Of a stretch of 64,000 nucleotides of DNA, positions 8,275 to 18,718 are shown one piece after another. Location of the stretch: the NCBI GenBank assembly GCA_947492955.1, contig CANLOV010000005.1, positions 62,001-126,000 of the forward strand, in the 5' to 3' direction. The notes under the pieces were generated by a model. It saw nothing but the letters and a program-made list of their open reading frames with translations, was not told the origin of the DNA and did no database searches. The DNA comes from an uncultured Cellulophaga sp. (GTDB lineage: Bacteria; Bacteroidota; Bacteroidia; Flavobacteriales; Flavobacteriaceae). The stretch's first letter is position 1, and the number at the start of each line of letters is the position of its first letter. Position numbers and translations under genes: made by a program.

Positions 8275-8940
8275 TTAAGACGTTTTTCTACCATCTAATA
8301 AATTAATTATTCTAGAGCCATAGGCTGCATTTTTTTCGGAGTGTGTTACTTGGATAATGGTAACGCCCTCTTTATTTAATTTTTTAAAGAGTTCCATAAT
8401 TTCTTCACTCTGCTTAGAATTAAGATTACCCGTTGGTTCATCTGCTAAAATTAATTTTGGGATAGCAATTAAAGCTCTAGCAACACCTACTAATTGTTGT
8501 TGCCCACCACTTAATTGAGCAGGAAAAAGGTCTTTTTTACCCACAATATTAAAACGGTCTAGCATATCTGCAACCATTGCTTTGCGCTCAGATGATTTGT
8601 ATTTTTTATACAATAATGGCATTTCTAAATTTTCTTTAACAGTAAGCTCATCTAATAAATGATAAGATTGAAAAACAAAACCGATATATTCTTTATAAAG
8701 GTTAGCGCGGTGTTTTTCTTTAAGCGTATGTACAGATTCATTTAAAAAATGATATTCACCTTCATCAAAATTATCTAACATACCAATAACATTTAGTAAA
8801 GTAGATTTTCCAGAACCAGAAGGCCCCATTATAGAAATAAATTCTCCTTCTTGTACAGAAAGGTTAATGTCTTTTAAAAGGAATATACGTTGCCCTCCAG
8901 AATTAACCCATTTAAAAATATTATTAAGTTGTAGTAGCAT
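8275..8940 (-). CDS. ABC transporter ATP-binding protein, LolD/MacB type (second ATPase of the array)
   Basis: The 221-residue ATPase has Walker A GPSGSGKS, a Q-loop FVFQS, Walker B LILADEPT and an H-loop VTHSEK. Its signature region reads LSGGQQQLVGVARA, where relatives have LSGGQQQRVAIARA; the usual arginine is replaced by leucine. The LSGGQ itself is intact, so hydrolysis should be possible. Proteins of this type power MacB/LolCDE/FtsX-like mechanotransmission exporters. It is the last gene of the long minus-strand run, 22 bases after the neighbouring permease, and probably serves one or more of the six permeases. Which ones it pairs with is not visible. Confidence 0.9.
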   Translation of the reverse strand: MLLQLNNIFKWVNSGGQRIFLLKDINLSVQEGEFISIMGPSGSGKSTLLNVIGMLDNFDEGEYHFLNESVHTLKEKHRANLYKEYIGFVFQSYHLLDELTVKENLEMPLLYKKYKSSERKAMVADMLDRFNIVGKKDLFPAQLSGGQQQLVGVARALIAIPKLILADEPTGNLNSKQSEEIMELFKKLNKEGVTIIQVTHSEKNAAYGSRIINLLDGRKTS

Positions 8941-8962
8941 TTTTCTTTTTTTATAGTATTAA

Positions 8963-11377
8963 TTATTCTGTTCTTAAATTTTTTGTTGGATTAGCATTAG
9001 CCGTTTTTAAACTTAATATTCCAATTATTAAAAAGGTAATCGTTAGCAGTGCTACTATGGATATAATAAAAGGTTGCGATGTAATATTTATTTTATAAGC
9101 ATAATTATATAACCATTCTTTCATAAAATAGAAAGCTAATGGAATAGCTATTATAGCTGCCGAAATAACAATAACACTAAATTCTTTAATGAATAAGAAA
9201 ATAATATTAAAAACGGAAGCCCCTAAAACTTTACGAATTCCCATTTCTTTTACTCTTTTATGAGCACTTAACGATACTAAGCTAATAATGCCCAATAACA
9301 CTATTATACAAGATAAGAAAGAAGCATAATACACTGCTTTTTTAAATCTAATCTCAGAAGCATATAATTTCTGTAAAGAGTCATCCATAAATTCATAATC
9401 AAAAACGCTATCAGGAAATAAAGTATCCCATTTATCATTAATAAGTGCAATGGTATTTTGCATATTTCCTGGGGATACTCTAAAATTTAAGTAGCGGTAT
9501 ATGGGAAAAGTTTTTAAATTAAAAAATGCTAGTGGCTCAATTTTTTGTTTTATGCTATCAAAATGAAAATCACCTACAATATTTTGTATCGTATAATTAT
9601 ATGTACCCCCTTTAATTTTAATTGTTTCACCTAAAGCATCTCTGGGGTTTTGCCAACCTAATGCTATTGCAGCTGCATTATTAATACTAATAGAATGCTT
9701 GGGTTTTATTTGAGTATTTAAGCTATCTATGATATCTACTTTATAGGTGTTAAAATAATGTTTGTCTACAACTAACGATTTCATGGGAATAGATGCCGTT
9801 TCTAGCTTGTTTATATTATGCATAGAAAAAATATTTCCAAAATTACCATTAGGAATTTCATGGGAAACCGAAGCTTTGGTAACCTGAGTCATCTTTTCAA
9901 ATTCGCTTCGTATAGTTTCTATTTTTTCAACTCCTTTATCGGTCCAGTCTCTGGGAGTTGGTACGGTTACAATATAGTCTTTGTTATAGCCTAAATCTTT
10001 TTTAAAAAAGTAATCTACCTGTTTGGTAATAATAAAGGCACTAATTAATAATAACAAGGCTATTGAAAACTGAAAACCAACCAAATATTTTTGAAAAACA
10101 GTATTTTTTGTTTGTATTTTTCCTTTTAAAGATTGTATAGATTTTAAGGACGATAAAATAAAAGCAGGGTACAATCCGGCTAATAAACTTACCAAGCCTA
10201 CAAACCCTATAAGAATAAAAACAATATAAAAAGAGAAAGATGATAATGTAGGAATGTCTGCACCAATGATTTGCCTAAAAACAGGTCGTAAAAAGATAAA
10301 AGCTACGATTGCTAATGTGGTTGCAAATAAGACTAGAATAAAAGATTCCGTTAAAAACTGAAAAATGAGTTGTTTTCGTTTACCACCTAATACTTTTCTA
10401 ACACCAATCTCTTTTATACGACTACCCGACATACTTATAGAGATATTTATAAAGTTAATAATGGCCATTAATAAAATAAAGCATCCGACTATGGATAAAG
10501 TATATAACATGCGTTTTATGGAGCCATTATCTTTTTCCAGATAAAAAGTGGATAATAAAGTGGGTTTTACCGTTAAATTTTCTGCGATTTCTTTAGAAGC
10601 ATGTTGTGAAAGAATATTTTTTATAGGTGTTTCTAACTCTTTTGCGGTAACCCCTTCTTTTAACTCAATAAAGGAGGGAATATAAATATTTGACCAATTT
10701 GTAAAACCGCCTCTATCAAAAAAAGTATACGTGCTTTCTGGGACAAAAATTTCTGGCATTAAACCGGTGTCTATATCATTTTCACTATTAATATTAACTA
10801 CAGAATTTTTAGGTAGTTCGTCTAAAACTCCAGTAATATTAAAAGGGTGTTTTTTGTTATTAAAATTCTCTAATACAATTGTTTTTCCAATAACATCATT
10901 AGTTTTGCCAAAAAATTTAAGAGCCATGTTTTTTGTTATTACAACAGAATAAGGCTCAGTTAAAGCAGTTTTAGAGTTTCCATATAATAGTTCAAAGCCA
11001 AACATAGTAAGTAAAGAATTGTCTACTATCTGTACATATTTTCTATAACGAATATCATTTTTTGAGGCTGTAGAAGAAATACCATCAAATCTATAATGGT
11101 TTTCTACTAAAGATGGATACTCTTCCTTTAATTGTTTAGCTAATGGTGCTACTGAAGTAAAATCTACGCCCATATTTGGGTCTTTCCAATCACTTAAAAG
11201 AATATACTGTCTATCGGCATTTTTAAGCTTTCTATTTACTTGTAATTCTCCCCATACATAAGTGCCAATTAACAGCGTAAACGTAATACCTGTAAATAAC
11301 CCAAGTATATTTATACCCGCATATAAACGATGTTTTTTAAGGTTTCTCCACGCGATTTTAAAATAGTTACGTATCAT
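8963..11377 (-). CDS. FtsX/MacB-type ABC permease 1 (double-core, 804 aa)
   Basis: The protein has the Bacteroidota double layout: an N-terminal cytoplasmic IAWRNL motif and membrane segment, a periplasmic MacB-PCD-like domain, a first FtsX core (three segments, about 285-430), a second periplasmic domain and a second FtsX core (about 680-800). Coupling-helix motifs are KEIGVRKVLGG in the first core and KEMGIRKVLGA in the second. The C-terminus reads NPTKNLRTE. Such permeases do not carry substrates across the inner membrane but transmit ATPase motion to the periplasm. It lies 22 bases upstream of the second ATPase and 12 bases after permease 2. Its first codons are identical at DNA level to those of permease 2. 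Substrate unknown. Confidence 0.92.
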   Translation of the reverse strand: MIRNYFKIAWRNLKKHRLYAGINILGLFTGITFTLLIGTYVWGELQVNRKLKNADRQYILLSDWKDPNMGVDFTSVAPLAKQLKEEYPSLVENHYRFDGISSTASKNDIRYRKYVQIVDNSLLTMFGFELLYGNSKTALTEPYSVVITKNMALKFFGKTNDVIGKTIVLENFNNKKHPFNITGVLDELPKNSVVNINSENDIDTGLMPEIFVPESTYTFFDRGGFTNWSNIYIPSFIELKEGVTAKELETPIKNILSQHASKEIAENLTVKPTLLSTFYLEKDNGSIKRMLYTLSIVGCFILLMAIINFINISISMSGSRIKEIGVRKVLGGKRKQLIFQFLTESFILVLFATTLAIVAFIFLRPVFRQIIGADIPTLSSFSFYIVFILIGFVGLVSLLAGLYPAFILSSLKSIQSLKGKIQTKNTVFQKYLVGFQFSIALLLLISAFIITKQVDYFFKKDLGYNKDYIVTVPTPRDWTDKGVEKIETIRSEFEKMTQVTKASVSHEIPNGNFGNIFSMHNINKLETASIPMKSLVVDKHYFNTYKVDIIDSLNTQIKPKHSISINNAAAIALGWQNPRDALGETIKIKGGTYNYTIQNIVGDFHFDSIKQKIEPLAFFNLKTFPIYRYLNFRVSPGNMQNTIALINDKWDTLFPDSVFDYEFMDDSLQKLYASEIRFKKAVYYASFLSCIIVLLGIISLVSLSAHKRVKEMGIRKVLGASVFNIIFLFIKEFSVIVISAAIIAIPLAFYFMKEWLYNYAYKINITSQPFIISIVALLTITFLIIGILSLKTANANPTKNLRTE

Positions 11378-11389
11378 TAATTATTTATT

Positions 11390-13750
11390 TTATTCCGTTC
11401 GCAAACTTTTTACTGGATTTACAATAGCAGCTTTTATTGCTTGATAACTCACTGTAATTAGCGCAATAGCCAAAGCAGATAAGCCTGCTAATACAAAAGT
11501 CCACCAAGAAATATGTATTCTATATGCAAATTCCTGAAGCCATTTATTCATCATATACCAGGAGATGGGCACGGCCAATACTATTGCTATACCAACCAAT
11601 TTCAGAAAATCTTTTGAAAGAAGTGTTGTTATACTTTGAACTGATGCTCCCAAAACTTTCCGGATACCTATTTCTTTAATTCTGTTTTCTGCCATGTAGC
11701 TTGCAAGCCCAAATAAGCCCAAACAACTAATGAAAATAGTAAGTAGAGTAAACAAACTTATTAAACTACTTGTTCTTTTTTCAGTATCGAATTTTTTAGC
11801 ATATACTTGATCTACAAATTCGTAATTGAAAGGATATTCGGGATTGTATTTTAGAAAAATTGCTTCAGCGTTTGCAAGACTTTCAGCAGTAGTTATTTTT
11901 TGGTTAAATTTAATATGAATTACATTGAACCATGCTTTTGCCCCTTCAATAACCATAGGTTCTACTTTTTGAAAAGGAGAATTTATAACAAAGTTTTTTA
12001 CTACTCCAACGATTCGCCAATCTATTCCGTTGTCTTTCACAATTTGCCCAATTGGATTCTCAAAATTCATGAGTTTTACCATAGATTCATTTACTATAGC
12101 AGCTGTAGAATCCGTTGGGTAAGTTTTCAAATCAAAATCACGACCTGCTATAATTTCCATTCTCATAGTTTTAGTTATGGCATCATCTGCAGCAAGCCTA
12201 TGAACCAATGTCATATTATCTTCACTTTTTCCTTTCCATTCAACCCCCCAAGTATTGCTCCAGGTTTCCGTTATTGGAGAATTGGTCTTGGTTACCGATT
12301 CAGCTATTCCAGAGGTAAGTAGTTCCTTTTTGATTGAAGAATAATTTTTCTCAATATCACCCTCCATAATCGTATATATCAAATTATGCTTTGAATAACC
12401 AGTTTGTCTGTCTTGCACCTTATTCAGTTGTTGTGTAACTATAATACTGGCTGTAATTAGAATAATCGCAGAAGAAAATTGTAATACAACTAAAACTTTA
12501 CGAGGTGTTACTGGGCTACTAATTTTTTTATAGGTTCCTTTTAATACAGTAGAAGGTTTAAATCTTGAAAGGTATAATGCGGGGTAACTGCCAGCCAAGA
12601 TTCCAGTAAATAAAATAACTCCGAATGCAGATAACCAAAACCAAACGTTTGTAATGTCTAGGGATATGGGTTTGGCTACAAGTGTACTAAAGGAAGGTAG
12701 CAAAGTTACCACAATCAAAAGTGCTAAGACACCTGAAATTGTAGAGATTAAAATTGATTCTCCTAAAAATTGACCAATTAGAAGTGGTCTTTCAGCCCCA
12801 ATTACTTTGCGTATACCAACTTCTTTGGCTCTTTTTTCACTTCGTGCAGTGCTAAGGTTCATGAAATTAATACAGGCTATAATTAAAATTATAGCTGCGA
12901 TGATACCAAACAATCTAATTACATCAATACGACCTCCTGTTTCCTTTCCATTTTCAAATTCTGAATACAAATACGACCTTGTGTAGGGGTATAGAAAAGT
13001 TTCCATCTCTGGAGATTCTTTATCATATGATTGTCGTAGTGTTTTTATTTTTTGGGAAAACGCATCATAATTTGTTTCTTCTTTTAATAAAACATAGGTG
13101 GCTACTGAATTATTACTCCAATTTTCATCGTGCCATCCCTTTTGCTTTAGATAGTTCCAAGGCATCAAAAATTCAAAATTAAATTCTGTGTTATTTGGTA
13201 AGTCCCTTAATACTCCTGATACCTTAAAAGTATCTACATTATCTACTTTTACTGTTTTACCAACCGCAGGCTCATTATTAAATAATTTTTTTGCAAAGGT
13301 TTCGGTGATTACGACCGAATTAACATCTTCTAACACCTTATCAATACTACCTTCTACCAATGGAAAACTAAATATATTTAAAAAGTCAGGGTCTACCATT
13401 GTACCTGTAGATTTTATTCTTTTATCACCAATCGAAAACAGAAAGGTATTATCATAATTATATCTTGATACACTTTCCACTTCTGGATAGTCTTTTTTAA
13501 TGATAGAGCCCATTATTTTTGGAGTAGAGTTCCACGTCCATATTTCACCATCTACAAAATATTCGTTGTAGACTTCGTAAATTCTATCTTTCTTTTCATG
13601 AAATTGATTAAACCCAAGTTCAAAGCTTATCCAAATCGAAATAATAGCTGTTACTGATAACCCTATAGAGAGACCAACAATATTAAGAATAGAAAAACTT
13701 TTATTTCTTAGTAAATTCCGCCACGCGATTTTAAAATAGTTACGTATCAT
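11390..13750 (-). CDS. FtsX/MacB-type ABC permease 2 (double-core, 786 aa)
   Basis: It has the same double FtsX plan as its neighbours, with an IAWRNL start, coupling motifs KEVGIRKVIGA (first core) and KEIGIRKVLGA (second core), and the C-terminal NPVKSLRTE signature. It groups by these signatures with permeases 5 and 6 and, more loosely, permease 1. Its 5' coding end shares an uninterrupted 32-base identity with permease 1 (13721-13752 versus 11348-11379), pointing to duplication or gene conversion. It lies 12 bases before permease 1 and 30 bases after permease 3 in transcription order. Length is normal and no frameshift is seen. Probably mechanotransmission export; substrate unknown. Confidence 0.92.
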   Translation of the reverse strand: MIRNYFKIAWRNLLRNKSFSILNIVGLSIGLSVTAIISIWISFELGFNQFHEKKDRIYEVYNEYFVDGEIWTWNSTPKIMGSIIKKDYPEVESVSRYNYDNTFLFSIGDKRIKSTGTMVDPDFLNIFSFPLVEGSIDKVLEDVNSVVITETFAKKLFNNEPAVGKTVKVDNVDTFKVSGVLRDLPNNTEFNFEFLMPWNYLKQKGWHDENWSNNSVATYVLLKEETNYDAFSQKIKTLRQSYDKESPEMETFLYPYTRSYLYSEFENGKETGGRIDVIRLFGIIAAIILIIACINFMNLSTARSEKRAKEVGIRKVIGAERPLLIGQFLGESILISTISGVLALLIVVTLLPSFSTLVAKPISLDITNVWFWLSAFGVILFTGILAGSYPALYLSRFKPSTVLKGTYKKISSPVTPRKVLVVLQFSSAIILITASIIVTQQLNKVQDRQTGYSKHNLIYTIMEGDIEKNYSSIKKELLTSGIAESVTKTNSPITETWSNTWGVEWKGKSEDNMTLVHRLAADDAITKTMRMEIIAGRDFDLKTYPTDSTAAIVNESMVKLMNFENPIGQIVKDNGIDWRIVGVVKNFVINSPFQKVEPMVIEGAKAWFNVIHIKFNQKITTAESLANAEAIFLKYNPEYPFNYEFVDQVYAKKFDTEKRTSSLISLFTLLTIFISCLGLFGLASYMAENRIKEIGIRKVLGASVQSITTLLSKDFLKLVGIAIVLAVPISWYMMNKWLQEFAYRIHISWWTFVLAGLSALAIALITVSYQAIKAAIVNPVKSLRTE

Positions 13751-13780
13751 TATTATTTACTTTTTAGTATCTGCTTTTGT

Positions 13781-16213
13781 TTATTCTTCTCGAATAATAG
13801 TTGCAGGGTTATGTTTTAAAACTTTTATAACAAAGTATAAAATATTGCATAGAGCAATAGTTAGTATTAGGGCTACAGCAATAATAAATTCAGTACTATG
13901 GAGTTCTATTTTATAAGCAAAATTATTAAGCCAATTTTTTAGAAAATACCATGCTATAGGAGCAGCTATGCAACCTGCTATTATAATGAGTTTTATAAAG
14001 CTTTTAGACATTAGAACAAAAACAGCTTTATTATTTGCTCCTAAAACTCTTCTAACACTTATCTCTTTTAATTTTTCTGTAGTAGTAAGAGAAATCATAG
14101 CCACAAGCCCTAAATTGGCAATTAAAATGGCTAATATGGTAAGTGCATTAAAAATAGCACCAAATTGTTTGTATTTTAGGTATTGTTGGTTAAAGTAAGT
14201 ATCAGAAAAGTGCGTTAGATAAGGATCTTCGGGGTAAATTTCTTCCCATGTAGATTTTATAAATGCAATTTGTTTAGATAGGTTTTTTGGGTCTAGTTTT
14301 ACTAAATAATATCCAAACTCATTAGGGTGTCTGTTAGCAAAGAATGTAGGTAAAATAGATTCTGATAAGGATTTCATATGAAAATTAGCAGTTACTCCTT
14401 TTATTTTCCATTCTCCATTTCCTAAAATTATAGATGCACCAATAGCATCTTTAGTAGTATTAAAACCTAATAATTTTCTTGCTTTATCATTAATTATAAT
14501 CTCGTTTTTCTGACGCTTTTCATCTTTTTCAAAATTTCCGCCTGCTAATATTTTTGCTTCATAAACAGGAAAAAAACCTTCGTCTACATGTCGTAGTTCT
14601 ATTTTGGATTGTATGTCTTCTCCTTCTTTAAGCCGAACACTATTATATCTAAAACGGTTTTCTTGCCCTGGAATATTAAAACAAGAAGCAACCTCTTTTA
14701 AAGCAGGGTTTTTTAATAGTTCTTGTTTAAAGAGATTATATTTTTGTGTTTTAAAATTAACCTTGTCATAATCGTCCCATGCAGCATTTAAAGTAGTTGG
14801 TCCTTGAAGTATTAGTACCTGGTTATTGTTAATTCCCAAATCATAATTCTCCATAAAATGTACTTGTTGGTACACTATATAAGCACCTATTGTAAGAAAG
14901 ATAGAGGCACAAAACTGGCCTACTAATAAACCTTTCTTTATATAGGTATTACTAGATTTACCTCTAATGATTTTACCTTTAATAGCAGTAGTTACATTTA
15001 CAGAAGTAAGAACAAATGCAGGATAAAAACTCACCAAGAAAACACAAATACTAAAAATAACAATAGCCCATAACCAAAAAATAGGGCTTAACAGCATGCT
15101 AAAATTAAGAGATATGTTAAAGGTCTCTTCTATAAAAGAATGACTCATAAATACTAGTATAGCAGCTGGTAGTAAGGCACTTATATTTAGTAAGAAAGCT
15201 TCTACAAAATATTGAATTTTTAATTGGTAGGTAGATGCTCCAAAAGTTTTTCTAACACCTGTATCTTTGGCTTTTCTAATAGATAATGTAGTGCTGAGGT
15301 TAATAAAATTAATAAAGACAATTAATAATATAGCTACGCCAATACCAATGATAATATAAATTTGATTTAGGCTTCCGTTTACTTCTATCTCATCGGAGTA
15401 ACTAGAATTTAAATGAATATCTTTTATAGGTTGTACTATAAATTCTAATTTTTCACCATCATTATCGCTAGGCTTTACACGTGATAGTGCTAAATTATTT
15501 AATGCTTGCTCTATAGTTTTTTTAGAATGTGTATCGTTAGTAGCAATATAATTGTAGTAAGCATTATTGTTCCAATTCCCTTTTTCTGGAATCCAATTAT
15601 AATATACAAAGGTTTTTAAGGTGGTTAGGTACTCGTATTTAAAATGGGTATTTGCAGGCGGGTCTTTAACAACACCCGTAATTTCAAAAGGCATTCCCTC
15701 ATTTACTTTTACTATTTTTCCAATAGGATTTTCGTTTCTAAATAGCGCATAAGCTTTAGATGCTGTTATTACCATTTTTAAAGCCCCGTCTAACGCTGTT
15801 TCTGGATCTCCGGCAATTAATGTTCCTTTAAAAATTTTTAAGAAGTCTTTATCTACCCAATATACTTTTTGGTCGGCATATTTTTTATACTCGCTTATAA
15901 CTAAACAAGGTTCAAAATAGGCTCTGGTAGCGTAATCTATAAAAGGAACCTCATCGGATACAACTTGTGCTAACCTATCTGGTCCTTTTGTGCCTTCCTG
16001 AATTACTTTTTCATTTTTAGACCTTTTTGTAATAACTCTATAAACTTGATCTACGTTTTCTATATGGTTTTCATAAGAAAACTCAAAATAAACATAGCCT
16101 AAGAGTAGTATACAGGTAGCAAAGCCTATAGCTAAACCACCTATATTAATAGCTGTAAAAAATTTTTCGCGTTTAAAAACTCTTAATGCAAGTTTTAAAT
16201 TATTTTTAAGCAT
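13781..16213 (-). CDS. FtsX/MacB-type ABC permease 3 (divergent subgroup, 810 aa)
   Basis: This is a double FtsX permease that departs from the IAWRNL group: its N-terminus reads LKLALRVFKREKFF and its C-terminus NPATIIREE. Coupling motifs are KDTGVRKTFGA in the first core and KEISVRRVLGA in the second, both variant relative to permeases 2, 5 and 6. The periplasmic domains are also distinct in sequence. It is intact and full length. Together with permease 4 it forms a second subtype inside the array, compatible with the presence of two ATPases and possibly two heteromeric complexes. That partition is inference. It lies 54 bases after permease 4. Confidence 0.9.
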   Translation of the reverse strand: MLKNNLKLALRVFKREKFFTAINIGGLAIGFATCILLLGYVYFEFSYENHIENVDQVYRVITKRSKNEKVIQEGTKGPDRLAQVVSDEVPFIDYATRAYFEPCLVISEYKKYADQKVYWVDKDFLKIFKGTLIAGDPETALDGALKMVITASKAYALFRNENPIGKIVKVNEGMPFEITGVVKDPPANTHFKYEYLTTLKTFVYYNWIPEKGNWNNNAYYNYIATNDTHSKKTIEQALNNLALSRVKPSDNDGEKLEFIVQPIKDIHLNSSYSDEIEVNGSLNQIYIIIGIGVAILLIVFINFINLSTTLSIRKAKDTGVRKTFGASTYQLKIQYFVEAFLLNISALLPAAILVFMSHSFIEETFNISLNFSMLLSPIFWLWAIVIFSICVFLVSFYPAFVLTSVNVTTAIKGKIIRGKSSNTYIKKGLLVGQFCASIFLTIGAYIVYQQVHFMENYDLGINNNQVLILQGPTTLNAAWDDYDKVNFKTQKYNLFKQELLKNPALKEVASCFNIPGQENRFRYNSVRLKEGEDIQSKIELRHVDEGFFPVYEAKILAGGNFEKDEKRQKNEIIINDKARKLLGFNTTKDAIGASIILGNGEWKIKGVTANFHMKSLSESILPTFFANRHPNEFGYYLVKLDPKNLSKQIAFIKSTWEEIYPEDPYLTHFSDTYFNQQYLKYKQFGAIFNALTILAILIANLGLVAMISLTTTEKLKEISVRRVLGANNKAVFVLMSKSFIKLIIIAGCIAAPIAWYFLKNWLNNFAYKIELHSTEFIIAVALILTIALCNILYFVIKVLKHNPATIIREE

Positions 16214-16267
16214 AATTTTAAATTATTTGTTAGCGTGTTTTTTGTTGTTATTCTCATTTTTTCTGTT

Positions 16268-18703
16268 TTAAACCTTAACTGATTCTGAAGGATTTCTTTT
16301 TGCTAAAGCCCATGTGTTTTTAAATATAGTTAGTAGTACTACGCTTACTAGTATTATAACAGAAACTAGTATTAATAGTGGACTTACATTTACTCTATAC
16401 GTGTAATTAGACAACCATGATTCTAATATAGAATAGCTTATCGGTAAACTTATAAAGAGTGCTATTAAGATAAGGTATGCGTATTCTTTAACAAGTAAAA
16501 TGAATATATCTTTAACCGATGCTCCTACTATTTTTCTAATAGCAGTTTCTTTTTTTCGTTGTAAAAGGGTATGTGCAGATAATCCGTAAAGTCCCATGCA
16601 GCAAATTAAAATGGCAATAAAAGATGCCGTAAAAAACAGTCTCATAAAATTATTTTCTAAAGCATATTGCTTGTTGTAATAGTCATCCATAAAAAAATAT
16701 TCGAATGTGTCATTAGGATATATGGTATTCCAAATGTCTTTAACTGCAGGAATAAGTTTTTCTGTGGCTTCCATATTAACAGCTATTGAATAATGTCCAT
16801 GTATATAATTATATTTTAAATAATATCTATATATCGTGGGATGCAATTTGGCTTTTAACCCTTGTTGATGATAATCTTTAATAACACCAATAATGGTATA
16901 CTGAATATTTTTAGGCCCTATAATATTTTGGTTTATGGCTTCTTCTGCAGAGGTAAACCCCAAGAGCTTTATTGCTGTTTCATTAATAATAATATCTGTT
17001 TTATGGTTTTCATAATTAGAAGTAAAGTTTTTACCTGCCAATAAGGAGATAGAATACGTATCAAAAAAAGTATCGTCAATAACTGCTATTTGATAATCAC
17101 TTTCAGACTCTGTTTTAGCATTTTGTCCCAACCTTTTAAAATAGGGGCTAGTATACCTCACTTGCTGTCCAGGAATACTTCTAGAAGCCGAAACATTTTC
17201 TACTTCAGGTAGCTCTAAAACCGTATTTTTAAATGCATGTATGTTAGAAAAAGCTAGTTTATGAGAATTCATAGACTTAGGTGCCCTTATTATTAATTTA
17301 TTTGAAGCATTAAACCCAAGTTTTTTATCTTTCATATGGGTTAATTGGTCATAGATGGTAAAGGTGCCGAGAATAAGTCCTATAGCCGCAATAAACTGAA
17401 AAACGATTAAACTTTTTTTAATGTAGAGGTTTTGCTGTAACACAATACCTTTTAAGGCTTTGGTTGGTGATAATTTTGATAATGAAAATGCAGGATATAC
17501 CCCCGCAAAAACAGCTCCCAGAAGCATAACTGAGACTATTTGAAACCAAAAGACACCGCTTGTCCAAATATCTTTCATAAAGGACAACTCGGGGACTTGA
17601 AATATAAATAAAGTAGCTAGTACTAATATTAAAACGGCCACTATAAAAGCGAGCACGCTCATAAAGATAGATTCTAATAAAAAATTGCGAATTAAACTTG
17701 ATTTAACAGCTCCTAATGTTTTTTTAATCCCTATTTCTAAGGTGCGTGTCATAGTTTTACCTATGGTTAAGTTTATAAAATTTACCCAAGCAACTATCAT
17801 AATTATAATAGCTATAATAGAAAGAAAATACAGACGCTCTATACTAACTCCTATGGGACGTTTTATTTCATTTTTAAAATATGTTTTTAAATGAATATCC
17901 TTTATGGGCATTAGACTTAACCGCACACTAATTTCTGGGTTTTTAGACTTATAACGCTGTTTTAGTAATGCTGATAGCCTATCTTGAAATACCGAAATGT
18001 TAGCCTCTTTTTTTAGTTTAACATAAGTTCGGTTATAAGCTCCAGGGCCATTCCAATTCCCATTTTTAGAGTCCCACCCTTTACTTATACCTGTAGCTTT
18101 GGAAACTAGAAAGTCGCATTTTATATGTGAGTTTTCTGGAATATCTTCAAAAATACCTGTTACTTCTAATGGGTAATCATCTCCGTTTAAGTTTATTATT
18201 TTTCCAATGGGATTTTCATTTTTAAAATATAATTTTGAAGTAGCTTTAGAAATAACTGTGGTAAAAGGGCGTAATAGAACTTCTTCTTTATCTCCTTGTA
18301 TAAGGTTTAAATTAAAGACTTCAAAAAACGAGTTGTCCGTCCATAAAATGTTTAAATCATTAATTTTAAATTCCTTTTCACGATAATCCATTAAGCATTT
18401 TTCATAACTTATCTGGGTAGTGGCTTCTACACCTACTGTTTCTGTTCTTAATGTTGGCGCTAGTGCACTAAAAGATGTAGCCGTTTCATTAATTACTTGT
18501 TGGTTTTTAGAAACATGTGTATTAATCCTGTAGATTTGATTGTGGTCAACAAAAAAACGGTCATAATTAGTTTGGTAACTCACATATTTAATGAGGATTA
18601 AAAAGGAAACAATACCAATGGCTAATCCCAAAACATTAATTAGTGTAAATACTTTGTTTTTTAATAAAAACCGAAGGTATATTTTAAAAAAATGTAGTTT
18701 CAT
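16268..18703 (-). CDS. FtsX/MacB-type ABC permease 4 (divergent subgroup, 811 aa)
   Basis: This is a full-length double FtsX permease with the most unusual termini of the six: it starts LHFFKIYLRFLLKNKVF and ends NPSESVKV. Coupling motifs are LEIGIKKTLGA in the first core and KETAIRKIVGA in the second. Four hydrophobic clusters fit the N-terminal segment plus the first FtsX core, and three more the second core. It lies 15 bases after permease 5 and 54 bases before permease 3. The changes are spread over the protein and there are no stops, so this is divergence rather than decay. The substrate is unknown; grouping with permease 3 rests on shared loss of the IAWRNL and LRTE signatures. Confidence 0.9.
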   Translation of the reverse strand: MKLHFFKIYLRFLLKNKVFTLINVLGLAIGIVSFLILIKYVSYQTNYDRFFVDHNQIYRINTHVSKNQQVINETATSFSALAPTLRTETVGVEATTQISYEKCLMDYREKEFKINDLNILWTDNSFFEVFNLNLIQGDKEEVLLRPFTTVISKATSKLYFKNENPIGKIINLNGDDYPLEVTGIFEDIPENSHIKCDFLVSKATGISKGWDSKNGNWNGPGAYNRTYVKLKKEANISVFQDRLSALLKQRYKSKNPEISVRLSLMPIKDIHLKTYFKNEIKRPIGVSIERLYFLSIIAIIIMIVAWVNFINLTIGKTMTRTLEIGIKKTLGAVKSSLIRNFLLESIFMSVLAFIVAVLILVLATLFIFQVPELSFMKDIWTSGVFWFQIVSVMLLGAVFAGVYPAFSLSKLSPTKALKGIVLQQNLYIKKSLIVFQFIAAIGLILGTFTIYDQLTHMKDKKLGFNASNKLIIRAPKSMNSHKLAFSNIHAFKNTVLELPEVENVSASRSIPGQQVRYTSPYFKRLGQNAKTESESDYQIAVIDDTFFDTYSISLLAGKNFTSNYENHKTDIIINETAIKLLGFTSAEEAINQNIIGPKNIQYTIIGVIKDYHQQGLKAKLHPTIYRYYLKYNYIHGHYSIAVNMEATEKLIPAVKDIWNTIYPNDTFEYFFMDDYYNKQYALENNFMRLFFTASFIAILICCMGLYGLSAHTLLQRKKETAIRKIVGASVKDIFILLVKEYAYLILIALFISLPISYSILESWLSNYTYRVNVSPLLILVSVIILVSVVLLTIFKNTWALAKRNPSESVKV

Positions 18704-18718
18704 ATTTCAAAAATTCTA

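Noticed and set aside
11900-12322. Plus-strand 140-codon frame inside permease 2
   Set aside because: Antisense shadow: composition follows the complementary permease codons and there is no promoter or domain.
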